Shown: piece after piece, positions 34,881-43,107 of the stretch
Layout: every line of letters starts with the position of its first letter
Numbering within the stretch: position 1 is the stretch's first letter
Notes under the pieces: generated by a model
The model's input: the letters and a program-made list of their open reading frames with translations, nothing else
Databases searched by the model: none
What the model was told of the DNA's origin: nothing
Position numbers and translations under genes: made by a program
Assembly: GCA_022729705.1 (NCBI GenBank)
Contig: DZAX01000008.1
Location: 21,045-85,044 of the forward strand
Direction: 5' to 3'
Source: Helicobacter cetorum
GTDB taxonomy: Bacteria > Campylobacterota > Campylobacteria > Campylobacterales > UBA6016
DNA length: 64,000 bases

Positions 34881-36210
34881 CTATCGCTTCAACCAGCGCT
34901 TCTTCTGGAATACAAAGAGGTGGTCCTATCTTAATAGTTCCCGACAATGTTCTAATAGAATTTACACCTTTAAGCATTGCTTTATAGATTAGATTATCAA
35001 CAAGTTCAACATCTAACTCATCTGTTCCATCTTTGACAAAAAATACAGCAGCCACAAGCCCTTTACAAATGATATTTGAGATAAGCGCTGGATACTCAGC
35101 CTGCCAATCAAGCAAAATTTTTTCTAGCAATTCTCCTTTTTTTCTTGATGCCTCTATTAATCCTTCGTCAATCAATGCATTAAGCGCAGCTAGAGATGCT
35201 GCGCACGCCATAGGATTACCTCCGTGTGTACTATTCATACTGGGGTCGATATCTAATATTTCAGCTCTGCCCAAAATCGCAGATAGCGGCAAGGATGACG
35301 ATATGGCTTTTCCACAACAAACCAAATCAGGCTCAATGGCATAATATTCAAATCCAAAAAGCTTCCCCGTCCTACCAAAGCCAGACTGCACTTCATCCAC
35401 TGCTATTAGCACATCATTTTCTTTTGCCCATTTGACCATTTCGTCTATATACTCTTGCGGATAGAAGATCGCACCCCACCCCTGATAGGTCTCCATCATA
35501 ATACCGGCAATATTTTTGAGATTCACACCGCTCTTTTCTAGCTCCGCCAAATCCCTTTTAAAAAGCGCCGATGGATTTAGTCCACACTCTTCAACATACC
35601 AAGGAGTTGGAAATGGAAGGTGATAGATATCTTTATCTAGGTTGACTATCCACGATTTACCTTTATCTTTACCGCCTATTTGCTGAGAACCCGTTGTTTT
35701 ACCGTGAAATGAGCCCGCAAAACTAAGTATTCCAATCTTATCTCTGTTTTTTTTATACCCATTTTGCCTCATTGTCTTAAAGGCACATTCAGTAGTCTCA
35801 GAACCAGTAGTATAAAGTATGCATTTATTCAAGTGTTTTGGTGAAATTTCTATAAGTTTTTTGACAAAATCTCTTCTTATCGCCGTCGGATAATAATAGC
35901 TATTTAAAAGTGGCTTATTCGTATATTCTCTCACAGCCTCAACTACTTTTGGATGTGAATGCCCAATATTGGCAACAAAAATTGTAGATGTAAGGTCTAT
36001 AAATATATTTCCAAAACCGTCAAAAACTCTGTAATCAGTAGCACTATCCCAAAGTATGGGGAGTTGGTCATGCATAGATTTAGTCTCATACATCCTTAGG
36101 TCTTCAATTATTTTTATCGCCTCTGGATGTGGTAGCGATGTACATATTTTCCTATGTTTAGTTTCTAATTTTTCCGTCTGCTCTGGTTTTAAGTCGTAAT
36201 TCGTTTTCAC
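34825..36210 (-). CDS. Class III PLP aminotransferase
   Basis: 461 residues. TTGSETTECAFK near 120-131 binds the cofactor phosphate, VDEVQSGFGRTGKLF contains the ring Asp, and CCGKAISSSLPLSA has the Schiff-base Lys (around 290). Related to 4-aminobutyrate aminotransferases and glutamate-1-semialdehyde mutase. In this locus it may aminate a sugar or side chain. It touches the phase-variable methyltransferase by 1 base, so the operon continues through both. Confidence 0.85.
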   Translation of the reverse strand: MKTNYDLKPEQTEKLETKHRKICTSLPHPEAIKIIEDLRMYETKSMHDQLPILWDSATDYRVFDGFGNIFIDLTSTIFVANIGHSHPKVVEAVREYTNKPLLNSYYYPTAIRRDFVKKLIEISPKHLNKCILYTTGSETTECAFKTMRQNGYKKNRDKIGILSFAGSFHGKTTGSQQIGGKDKGKSWIVNLDKDIYHLPFPTPWYVEECGLNPSALFKRDLAELEKSGVNLKNIAGIMMETYQGWGAIFYPQEYIDEMVKWAKENDVLIAVDEVQSGFGRTGKLFGFEYYAIEPDLVCCGKAISSSLPLSAILGRAEILDIDPSMNSTHGGNPMACAASLAALNALIDEGLIEASRKKGELLEKILLDWQAEYPALISNIICKGLVAAVFFVKDGTDELDVELVDNLIYKAMLKGVNSIRTLSGTIKIGPPLCIPEEALVEAIDVYKESLRDILQERGACE

Positions 36211-36602
36211 TAGTCCCTCCTTGCCAATACTACATACTCATCGCAATTATAGTCATATTCATTAAGTTTAAAATTCTTATACACATCAATATGGGTAAAA
36301 CCTGCCTGTGTTAGCATGCTGCGAATTTCAACAGGAGAATATGGTTTTAAAATATTCGTCATTTTGCTATTTCTATTTCTATCATCTCTATGATAAAACA
36401 TTTTCTCCCAAACTACAAAATTATCATCATCTAAAGAAATACTTTCCAGTATAATTTCAAAAGGATCTCTACTGTCAAACATTTGCCATGTCCTAAAAAG
36501 TCCGTTATTTGCATAAATATTTCTCATTACTGAAAACATACTGTACAACTCCAAAATGACACAACCTCCTGGCTTTAGGCTTTCATAGAATGCCTTCAAC
36601 AA
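36210..36602 (-). CDS. Phase-variable SAM methyltransferase, downstream part
   Basis: C-terminal half of the methyltransferase: YESLKPGGCVILELYSMFS is the post-motif III strand, then ILKPYSPVEIRSMLTQAGFTH, typical for methyltransferase-11-like enzymes, and CDEYVVLARRD. Joined after 9 (or 6) G it reads RGGVKKLLKAF. The only start in this frame near the tract is TTG at 36602, so alone it would not give a working enzyme. Confidence 0.78.
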   Translation of the reverse strand: MLKAFYESLKPGGCVILELYSMFSVMRNIYANNGLFRTWQMFDSRDPFEIILESISLDDDNFVVWEKMFYHRDDRNRNSKMTNILKPYSPVEIRSMLTQAGFTHIDVYKNFKLNEYDYNCDEYVVLARRD

Positions 36603-37036
36603 CTTCTTGACCCCCCCCGTTTTATTGGATCAAGGAATTGCAAAACAATATCAACGGCAATACAGCAGTCAAACTCTGCACACCCCAAATCAAATTCAAA
36701 AATATTTTTATTTATATTTTGCACATTCTGTAGATCTAGATCTTTTTTCCATTTCTCCGCAAATTCAAATCTAGTCTCACTAATCTCCAATCCTATCCCA
36801 TGCTCCAAGGCACCATCTAAAGCTAGCCTATAAAGCAATTTTGAATTTCCGCTACCCAACTCAAAAACTTTTATTCTATTTTCTTTAAATAATTTTTTAA
36901 CCAGTCCTGCAAGCTCCTCAGTGCTTGATAATTTTTGAAGCCTGTATTGACTTAGTTGTTCTAAACTAGAAAAATTTTGCAAAGATTCGACATTGTCATA
37001 AGAAGTTAAGTTTAATTTGGCTTTTTTATTCATCAT
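36596..37036 (-). CDS. Phase-variable SAM methyltransferase, upstream part
   Basis: N-terminal half: an extension rich in Lys and Leu, then IKVFELGSGNSKLLYRL (motif I) and CCIAVDIVLQFLDPI (motif IV). After G8 it ends as GGSRSC. AAGGACAG before ATG 37036 supports the start. The two halves make about 275 residues when in frame. Gene is OFF as sequenced. Confidence 0.8.
   Translation of the reverse strand: MMNKKAKLNLTSYDNVESLQNFSSLEQLSQYRLQKLSSTEELAGLVKKLFKENRIKVFELGSGNSKLLYRLALDGALEHGIGLEISETRFEFAEKWKKDLDLQNVQNINKNIFEFDLGCAEFDCCIAVDIVLQFLDPIKRGGSRSC
36611..36618 (-). repeat. G8 homopolymer, putative phase-variation switch
   Basis: Eight C on the + strand at the point where the two methyltransferase frames meet; 6 or 9 G gives a continuous frame. 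Confidence 0.8.
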
Positions 37037-37043
37037 ACTGTCC

Positions 37044-38273
37044 TTATAAAATAAGCATTTCTACAATTTCAAGCAGATTACCTTCAATATCCCTGCAATA
37101 GCACACTTTTGCAAATCCCTCTGTGGATAGTAATGGCTCAGAGATAAATTCTAGATTTTCTTTTTCTCTGTTATAAAATTCATCTATATCGTCAATCTGA
37201 AGAGCCATATGCGTATAGCCTAAACTATAAGTGTTTGATTTTACCATTGATTTATTGCTATCGATAAAATCTAACAACTCTAGCTTAACTTCACCAAGCC
37301 TATCGCTTAGCTTCACCATTCTTACTTTTTGATTCTCTACTTCTAGCAGTTTATCCAAATACCCACTCTCTTCAACCCAGTCCTGGCTAATCTCAAAACC
37401 TAATCTAGAGGTATAGAATTCCAGCATTTTATCCATACATAACACCACAATACCGGTATGTCTAAATTTGGCAACGTGTCTTTTATTGATATTTTGATAT
37501 TTTTTTTGCAATTGCTCAAAAATACGATATTTTTTGAGTTTTAGCATATTTTCAATCAATTCAAAATCCTCAAGCGTATCTATTTCAAGCGCTCTAGTTG
37601 TTTCAAATAGCAAAATATTGTCGCCATAAACACTATTTTGCTCCAACACCACACTTGTGCGTATCACGTCAACATAACCATTTGGTATATATACATCATC
37701 AAACGATTGCCTAGGTCTATCAGTGTCTGCAATTGTAAGTTTATCTGTTAATGGTTCATAAAAACTATTTTTTTGTAAAAACCACTTAAATGGTGTTTCA
37801 GATGCCTTGTGCGAAGATCTAAGTGAAGAGGCAGATGGTTTACTTATTAAAAGCTTAATAGCCTCATCAATAACAAAAGTGTCCCTCAGCGGGGTTGTCG
37901 GTCTAAGAATAGCTATAAATCCTGGAACTTGAGATTCGTTTTGAGCAAACCATTCAATAGCATGCTTAACATAATCAATATCTCTTGAGTTGTTAGATGC
38001 AAACTCTGACGGTCTCAAAAATGGACACTCAGCTCCGAATCGAATCGCATAGTCGGCAATTTCTAGATTATCTGTTGAAACAACAACTCTACTTGCCACT
38101 TTGCTCTCCAGTGCAGCCTCTATTGAATAGGCAATTACCGGAAAGCCGCCCAAAGATTTTATATTTTTTTTAGGAATACCCTTACTACCGCCCCTAGCAG
38201 GAATAATACATAAGACATTAGAATTATTGTTTTTAGTAGCCATTGAATCAATTTCAACTTCGATATCTATCAC
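37044..38273 (-). CDS. Fusion: acylneuraminate cytidylyltransferase + VOC (glyoxalase-like) domain
   Basis: 409 residues. Residues about 20-235 are a CMP-sugar synthetase with IPARGGSKGIPKKN (24-37), VVSTDNLEIADYA and EIDTLEDFELIE. Residues about 255-409 form a VOC domain: FRHTGIVVLCMDKMLEFY, LGYTHMALQIDDIDEFY and DIEGNLLEIVEM are its two beta-alpha-beta-beta-beta modules with His and Glu metal ligands. VOC enzymes epimerise, isomerise or cleave near a carbonyl. GTG at 38273 has AGGAAG ahead; ATG at 38243 is an alternative. The fusion suggests a CMP-activated sugar that also needs a VOC step. Confidence 0.82.
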   Translation of the reverse strand: MIDIEVEIDSMATKNNNSNVLCIIPARGGSKGIPKKNIKSLGGFPVIAYSIEAALESKVASRVVVSTDNLEIADYAIRFGAECPFLRPSEFASNNSRDIDYVKHAIEWFAQNESQVPGFIAILRPTTPLRDTFVIDEAIKLLISKPSASSLRSSHKASETPFKWFLQKNSFYEPLTDKLTIADTDRPRQSFDDVYIPNGYVDVIRTSVVLEQNSVYGDNILLFETTRALEIDTLEDFELIENMLKLKKYRIFEQLQKKYQNINKRHVAKFRHTGIVVLCMDKMLEFYTSRLGFEISQDWVEESGYLDKLLEVENQKVRMVKLSDRLGEVKLELLDFIDSNKSMVKSNTYSLGYTHMALQIDDIDEFYNREKENLEFISEPLLSTEGFAKVCYCRDIEGNLLEIVEMLIL

Positions 38274-38275
38274 CG

Positions 38276-39127
38276 TTACTTCCTCAAAAGAGCAATCAGT
38301 GTATCGGTTGCTCCGATACTCGCCAAAGAAGCTTCATACTCTTTGCACAAAGACGGGAAATCTAAAAAATTTCCCCACTCTTGATGACCGCCTGGTTTGC
38401 CATTGCTAAGCCAATAGAGATGATTCGACAGTGGGTATCTTTGTATATATTTTATAAATTTAACTGCAACGTCAAGTCCAGCTTTTTTAAAAAGCATACC
38501 AAGAGTTTTACTGTTATAAAGAAACAAATGGGGACTCCAATATGTAAAATTTGCGAAAGGCTTGTTTTTGTATATACTCAGCAATGCATCATTGGAGTTT
38601 GGCACTTCTATAATCATCTTGCCGCCTACTTTTAGTTTTGAAAAAAGTTTTTGCAAAATCATCGCAGGGTCAGGCAAATGTTCGATAACATGAAACGCCG
38701 TTACTACATCAAAATAATCATCTTCCAAAATATCTAAATCATTAAATATATCTATACTGTTTTCCATATAGTGATTTTTAAGTCTTTTCTCAAGCTCAAC
38801 CCCACAGGCATAGCTAGCATGTTGTTTTGCCTGCATTAAAAAACCGCCGACACCGCTACCAAAATCTAAAATCTTTTTATCAGCAATCATCTCTTTTAAA
38901 AATTCAAATCTTCTGCTATCATCCACACATGTCTGCTTTAGCCAACTTGCAATATCTAAATCAGCAGACATCCCAGAATCTTTATAAAAATCATCGCTTA
39001 TGTGATCTTTTGTGGAAAGATATACCAACCCACAAGATGAGCACTCCAAAATATCTAAATTTGGATTATCTCTGACATTACCGTCTCTCTTAAAGCTTGA
39101 ATTTGATCCACACAAATAACAACTCAT
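38276..39127 (-). CDS. Zinc-ribbon class I SAM methyltransferase
   Basis: 283 residues. CYLCGSN (C3, C6) with ILECSSCGLVY makes a zinc ribbon; motif I is KILDFGSGVGGFLMQA, motif IV DVVTAFHVIEHLPDPAMIL, and PNSNDALLSIY follows. The same architecture as the 24643-25581 gene, so they may be paralogues. It overlaps the NeuB-type gene by 4 bases. Target unknown. Confidence 0.82.
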   Translation of the reverse strand: MSCYLCGSNSSFKRDGNVRDNPNLDILECSSCGLVYLSTKDHISDDFYKDSGMSADLDIASWLKQTCVDDSRRFEFLKEMIADKKILDFGSGVGGFLMQAKQHASYACGVELEKRLKNHYMENSIDIFNDLDILEDDYFDVVTAFHVIEHLPDPAMILQKLFSKLKVGGKMIIEVPNSNDALLSIYKNKPFANFTYWSPHLFLYNSKTLGMLFKKAGLDVAVKFIKYIQRYPLSNHLYWLSNGKPGGHQEWGNFLDFPSLCKEYEASLASIGATDTLIALLRK

Positions 39128-41016
39128 AGTTTACCCTCTAATCTTTCCAAACTTATCCAAAATCCCTCACCGTTATTTTTGTGTCCTTGCCACACTTCTG
39201 GTATAAATGAATATTCATGTGAATTTTCTCTAATAATTTTACATAGCGTTTGAAAATCAACATTCCCCTCGCCTACCTGCAAGCCTTCTCCATCAACTCC
39301 CGTTCCATCGGATATGTGATAATGCGCTGTAATTGGCGCTAGTTTTTTCGTATACTCAGCATGATCCCAGCCGAATTTATTACAAGCCAAATGGGAATGC
39401 GATATATCTTGACAAATTCTCATATTAGCTTTTTTACAAAAATCCACTATTTCATCTGCATCTATAAAAATATTCTGATGTCTTTGTCCGCCAAAAAACC
39501 AAGGAAAAGGAGCCATATTTTCAGGCAACAGTTCAATATCTGATAAGTCTAGTTGTTGTAAAGAGTCAAACAAATTTTTATAATATACACCCCTAGCCGA
39601 CAGAGGTAATGGCTCATCCTTTGTAAACCCGCCACAATGAACTACTATCTGAGGTTTAAGAGTTTTTGGAAAATAATCTTTCATCGAAAGAGTTGCATCA
39701 ATTACTCTCTTTAGATGCTGGATTGACTGCATTCTATATTCATTATTAGGTGTGCATAAATCAAGTAAATGATCGTTTTCGAACAACTCCGGCGCATGAA
39801 CAATATACTCACACTCATATTTTCTAGTCAAAAACTTTCCAAAATCTTCGCCAATATCTTTAAAACTCATATGAAATTCAACACCCATTGGCGAAGTGTT
39901 TTCTAAAAGTGAATTAATATCATGAAGCCTTACTGGCAACATCCATCTGCTGCAAAATTGATAGTTTCTTTTTGACAATGCCAATCCACCAAGATCTGAT
40001 TTATAAAGGCAATCGCCCTGCTTTATCAATCTCAATGCCCTATAGCCTATAATTTTATTCAAATATTGTGGGCTTAAGCCTCTTCCGGGGCTTTTTATTT
40101 CAAAATCATCAGCCTTGAATACATCACCTTCAGCGATACTGTTCTTTGCAAAAATACTTTTGCCTAGATTTTCCCTATTTATCATCTCGCCTTGACTAAC
40201 ATAGCGGCTATCGCCATTACCCATGCCAAGCTCCACCTCTCTAACCCCATCAACTAATCTTCTGAAGTCATCATATTCTAGACTTGCCGTATGATCTGCC
40301 CCTTCCATATTTCTATCGAGCGTAAAATGTCTTTCTATGATTTTGGCACCGAGCGCAACGGAGGCAATCGTAATAGCAATACCTCTTTCATGACCCGAGT
40401 AGCCTACTGGCACATTATATTTTGAGAGCTTTTTCATATAACGAAGATTTATATCTTTAAACGGGGCAGGATATGTTGAGTTGCAGTGCAAAAGGGCAAA
40501 ATCAGCATTATGTCGAAATAGAAATTCTACAGTTTGATCTATCTCGTCGTCGCTGCTCATACCTGTCGACAAAATTATAGGTTTTTTCTTTGTGACTAGA
40601 TATTCCAATAAGTCAAAATTTGTCATATCAGCAGATGCAGTTTTATATGCTGGAACTCCTATTTCTTCTAATTTATCCACACTTGTCTTATCCCAGGGAG
40701 TGCACATAAAAACAAGCCCTTTGTCTTGCGCATATTTTGCCAAGTTTACATACTGCTCAAATGTTAATTCAAACTTTCGCAAGAGTCCTATTGTATACTG
40801 TGTAGACAAATCGCTACTCGTGATATCCAATGCATCTTTGGAATATAAATCCTCCAAGTGACGCATCTGAAACTTCACACAGTCTACACCCAATTGAGAG
40901 GCTTGCTCAATGAGTTTAATTGCATTTTCAAAAACACCATTGTGATTCATACCTATTTCGGCAATAATAAATACTTTATCATGCTCACCGCCTAGAATAT
41001 GTCCTGCAATCTTCAC
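39124..41016 (-). CDS. Fusion: NeuB-family nonulosonate synthase + TIM-barrel isomerase
   Basis: 630 residues. Residues 1-about 345 are a NeuB-type synthase with FIIAEIGMNHNG, HCNSTYPAP, YSGHERGIAITIASVALGA (metal and PEP sites) and the SAF domain (EGDVFKADDFEIKSPGRGLS). Residues about 350-630 are a second barrel of the sugar phosphate isomerase type with EFHMSFKD, LLPENMAPFPWF, CQDISHSHLACN and HYHISDGTGVDGEGLQVGEG. The synthase joins PEP to a hexosamine-like aldose. The second barrel probably works on the same or the next substrate. Four-base overlap with the following methyltransferase. Confidence 0.87.
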   Translation of the reverse strand: MKIAGHILGGEHDKVFIIAEIGMNHNGVFENAIKLIEQASQLGVDCVKFQMRHLEDLYSKDALDITSSDLSTQYTIGLLRKFELTFEQYVNLAKYAQDKGLVFMCTPWDKTSVDKLEEIGVPAYKTASADMTNFDLLEYLVTKKKPIILSTGMSSDDEIDQTVEFLFRHNADFALLHCNSTYPAPFKDINLRYMKKLSKYNVPVGYSGHERGIAITIASVALGAKIIERHFTLDRNMEGADHTASLEYDDFRRLVDGVREVELGMGNGDSRYVSQGEMINRENLGKSIFAKNSIAEGDVFKADDFEIKSPGRGLSPQYLNKIIGYRALRLIKQGDCLYKSDLGGLALSKRNYQFCSRWMLPVRLHDINSLLENTSPMGVEFHMSFKDIGEDFGKFLTRKYECEYIVHAPELFENDHLLDLCTPNNEYRMQSIQHLKRVIDATLSMKDYFPKTLKPQIVVHCGGFTKDEPLPLSARGVYYKNLFDSLQQLDLSDIELLPENMAPFPWFFGGQRHQNIFIDADEIVDFCKKANMRICQDISHSHLACNKFGWDHAEYTKKLAPITAHYHISDGTGVDGEGLQVGEGNVDFQTLCKIIRENSHEYSFIPEVWQGHKNNGEGFWISLERLEGKL

Positions 41017-41026
41017 TGCGCGACCC

Positions 41027-42400
41027 TCATAGTCTTGATATCCATGTTTTTAACCCTTCATTGTCAAACTGAAAGTTTTGCGTTACAATATTTCTACTTT
41101 TAAGAGCCTCGATAAACTCGTATCTTTTTAAAGATGGTACATAAAATAAAAAATACCCGCCACCGCCTGCGCCCAATAGTTTCCCGCCAGTAGCTCCACT
41201 TGTTACTGCAAAATCATAAAGTTCATCTAGGTATCTATTTGATATTTTTTGCGAAAACTGTTTTTTTGTTACCCATGCCTTGTGAAGTAAAATACCAAAA
41301 TCATCAAGCCTACCTTTTAGAAGCCTTGTTTTCATCTCGTAAGCCAGCTTCTTTGAGTACTCAGCAAACTCTTTTGTGCCAGAAGTAGACATATTATCTT
41401 TTTGCTCACTATGGATTTCCCCAGAATTTCTACCAGCACCCGTAAAACAAAGCACCAAGCTATCTTCAAGCTCCAGCTTTAACTCATCTGAAATTCTAAG
41501 AGGATGCACTATATTGTCTTTTTCATTGAACTCCATAAAATTAAATCCACCGAAAACCGTAGCATACTGATCCTGCCACCCGCCAGAAATATCAAGCTCT
41601 ATTCTCTCAGCATGAAAAGCCAGTTCAGCTATTTCGTATCTCGTATATTTATCTTCCCTGAAGTTATTAAATGCTCCAATTACAGCCGATAGCATCACAG
41701 CAGAACCACCGAGTCCAGAACCAGGAGGCACATCGCTTGACAGATACAAATCAAATCCAAACTCAGGCTTTAAAACATTAAGTACTGCTTTTATTAAATC
41801 CAATCTACCATCGTACTTCAAATCTATTATATCATTGAACTCTAGTTTTAATGAAAAATCATTTGAATATATAATAATTTTTGCATCATCCCTCTTTATA
41901 AGTGAAGCATATGCGTATTTATTGATAGTGGAATTTAAGACAACACCGTTATTGTTATAAAAATAATTAGTTATATCTGTGCCCCCGCCCGCAAAACTGA
42001 TTCTAACCGGCGACTTTGCTTTTGATATAATTTTGCTTTCACTGTTCCAGTTAAAACTATTTTTTGTAACAATTGCCTTGAGTGTTTTATCTTTTCTCAA
42101 GATTGGAACTAGTTTTGCTCTCGTGTCCAATAATTTTAGTAAGCCCTCTTTTCCAACATCGTTTTCAAACAAAAAAATAAATTCATAATTAGCATATTTA
42201 GATACCATATCATGCAGACCTGCGCCAGAAAGCAACGCTCTTCTAATATCTCCGTCTGTAGCGCAGGAGACTATTTGTGAGTTTTTATTAGATAAAAAAA
42301 CCAATCCGTTGTGATTTTCATCTATAAGATATAGCGCATCTTTAATTGATGCTTCCTCATCTAAGCAAAATTTATTTAGAACTAAAATATCTTCTATCAA
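41027..42400 (-). CDS. Fusion: CBS-type N-terminus + GHMP sugar kinase
   Basis: 457 residues. Residues 1-about 118 form a pair of CBS-like segments (IVSCATDGDIRRALLSG is the CBS signature, as in PtmE-type proteins). GHMP kinase motifs follow: SPVRISFAGGGTDITNYF (motif 1, about 130-147), PPGSGLGGSA (225-234, ATP loop) and GATGGKLLGAGGGGYFLFY (C-terminal motif 3). The kinase half is closest in style to D-glycero-D-manno-heptose 7-phosphate kinase (HddA). The nucleotidyltransferase gene next to it (42397-43107) fits HddC. The CBS module may sense a nucleotide. Confidence 0.83.
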   Translation of the reverse strand: MIEDILVLNKFCLDEEASIKDALYLIDENHNGLVFLSNKNSQIVSCATDGDIRRALLSGAGLHDMVSKYANYEFIFLFENDVGKEGLLKLLDTRAKLVPILRKDKTLKAIVTKNSFNWNSESKIISKAKSPVRISFAGGGTDITNYFYNNNGVVLNSTINKYAYASLIKRDDAKIIIYSNDFSLKLEFNDIIDLKYDGRLDLIKAVLNVLKPEFGFDLYLSSDVPPGSGLGGSAVMLSAVIGAFNNFREDKYTRYEIAELAFHAERIELDISGGWQDQYATVFGGFNFMEFNEKDNIVHPLRISDELKLELEDSLVLCFTGAGRNSGEIHSEQKDNMSTSGTKEFAEYSKKLAYEMKTRLLKGRLDDFGILLHKAWVTKKQFSQKISNRYLDELYDFAVTSGATGGKLLGAGGGGYFLFYVPSLKRYEFIEALKSRNIVTQNFQFDNEGLKTWISRL

Positions 42401-43107
42401 AGTATCTCCAATCCGCCAATTGCTTGTTTGAACCTATAATAATCTTCTGGAACGCCTATATCTATAAAAAATCCATTATGCTTATAAGCATTAACTTTTA
42501 GACCGGCACCTAACTGAGTTTTAATTTCCGTTTCTACGGCAAAAACTTCATCATATATGTTATAAAAAAAATCCAACCCGTTAAATAAGTAGATGCCCGC
42601 ATTTATCCAAGCATTCCTGCTATTTACTTGCTTTTCAAAAAAATTTATTATTGTCTCATCGTCTACCTCTAGTGTGCCATATCTATCGCAATCGTTTACA
42701 GCAACAGATACAATGCAAACACTAGCCGATGTATTTTTAGTAAATAAGCTTAAATCTACGTCACAAAATGTATCGCCATTAAAAACTAATATTTTAGAAT
42801 CTTTTTTTAATCCAATATGCTTTATTGCATACTTAATTGCACCGCCAGTCCCCATTGGTTGATTCTCTTTAATAATATGTATTTTTTCATCTCCGGCATA
42901 ATGGCTCTCAATGATATCGGAAAAGTGGTGCGTAAGAAGATAAATATCCTGAATATCCAACTGTTTTCTAATATTAGAAATTAGAAAATCCAAAAACACT
43001 CCATTTCCAATATCCACCATAGGTTTTGGGATAATATCTTTAGTTACACTTCTAAGTCTAGTTCCGAAACCACCCGCTAAAATAAATACTTTTATATCCA
43101 TTCTCAA
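42397..43107 (-). CDS. Sugar-1-phosphate nucleotidyltransferase (HddC-like)
   Basis: 236 residues. FILAGGFGTRLRSVTKDI and PKPMVDIGN are the nucleotidyltransferase signature. A metal Asp pair is in VFNGDTFCDVDL. The size and TGGAIKYA loop match HddC/GmhD-type guanylyltransferases as well as ManC-like ones. It overlaps the kinase by 4 bases and the GT-like gene by 4. Kinase plus transferase would make an NDP-heptose or another activated sugar. Nucleotide specificity (GDP or others) is not visible. Confidence 0.82.
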   Translation of the reverse strand: MRMDIKVFILAGGFGTRLRSVTKDIIPKPMVDIGNGVFLDFLISNIRKQLDIQDIYLLTHHFSDIIESHYAGDEKIHIIKENQPMGTGGAIKYAIKHIGLKKDSKILVFNGDTFCDVDLSLFTKNTSASVCIVSVAVNDCDRYGTLEVDDETIINFFEKQVNSRNAWINAGIYLFNGLDFFYNIYDEVFAVETEIKTQLGAGLKVNAYKHNGFFIDIGVPEDYYRFKQAIGGLEIL

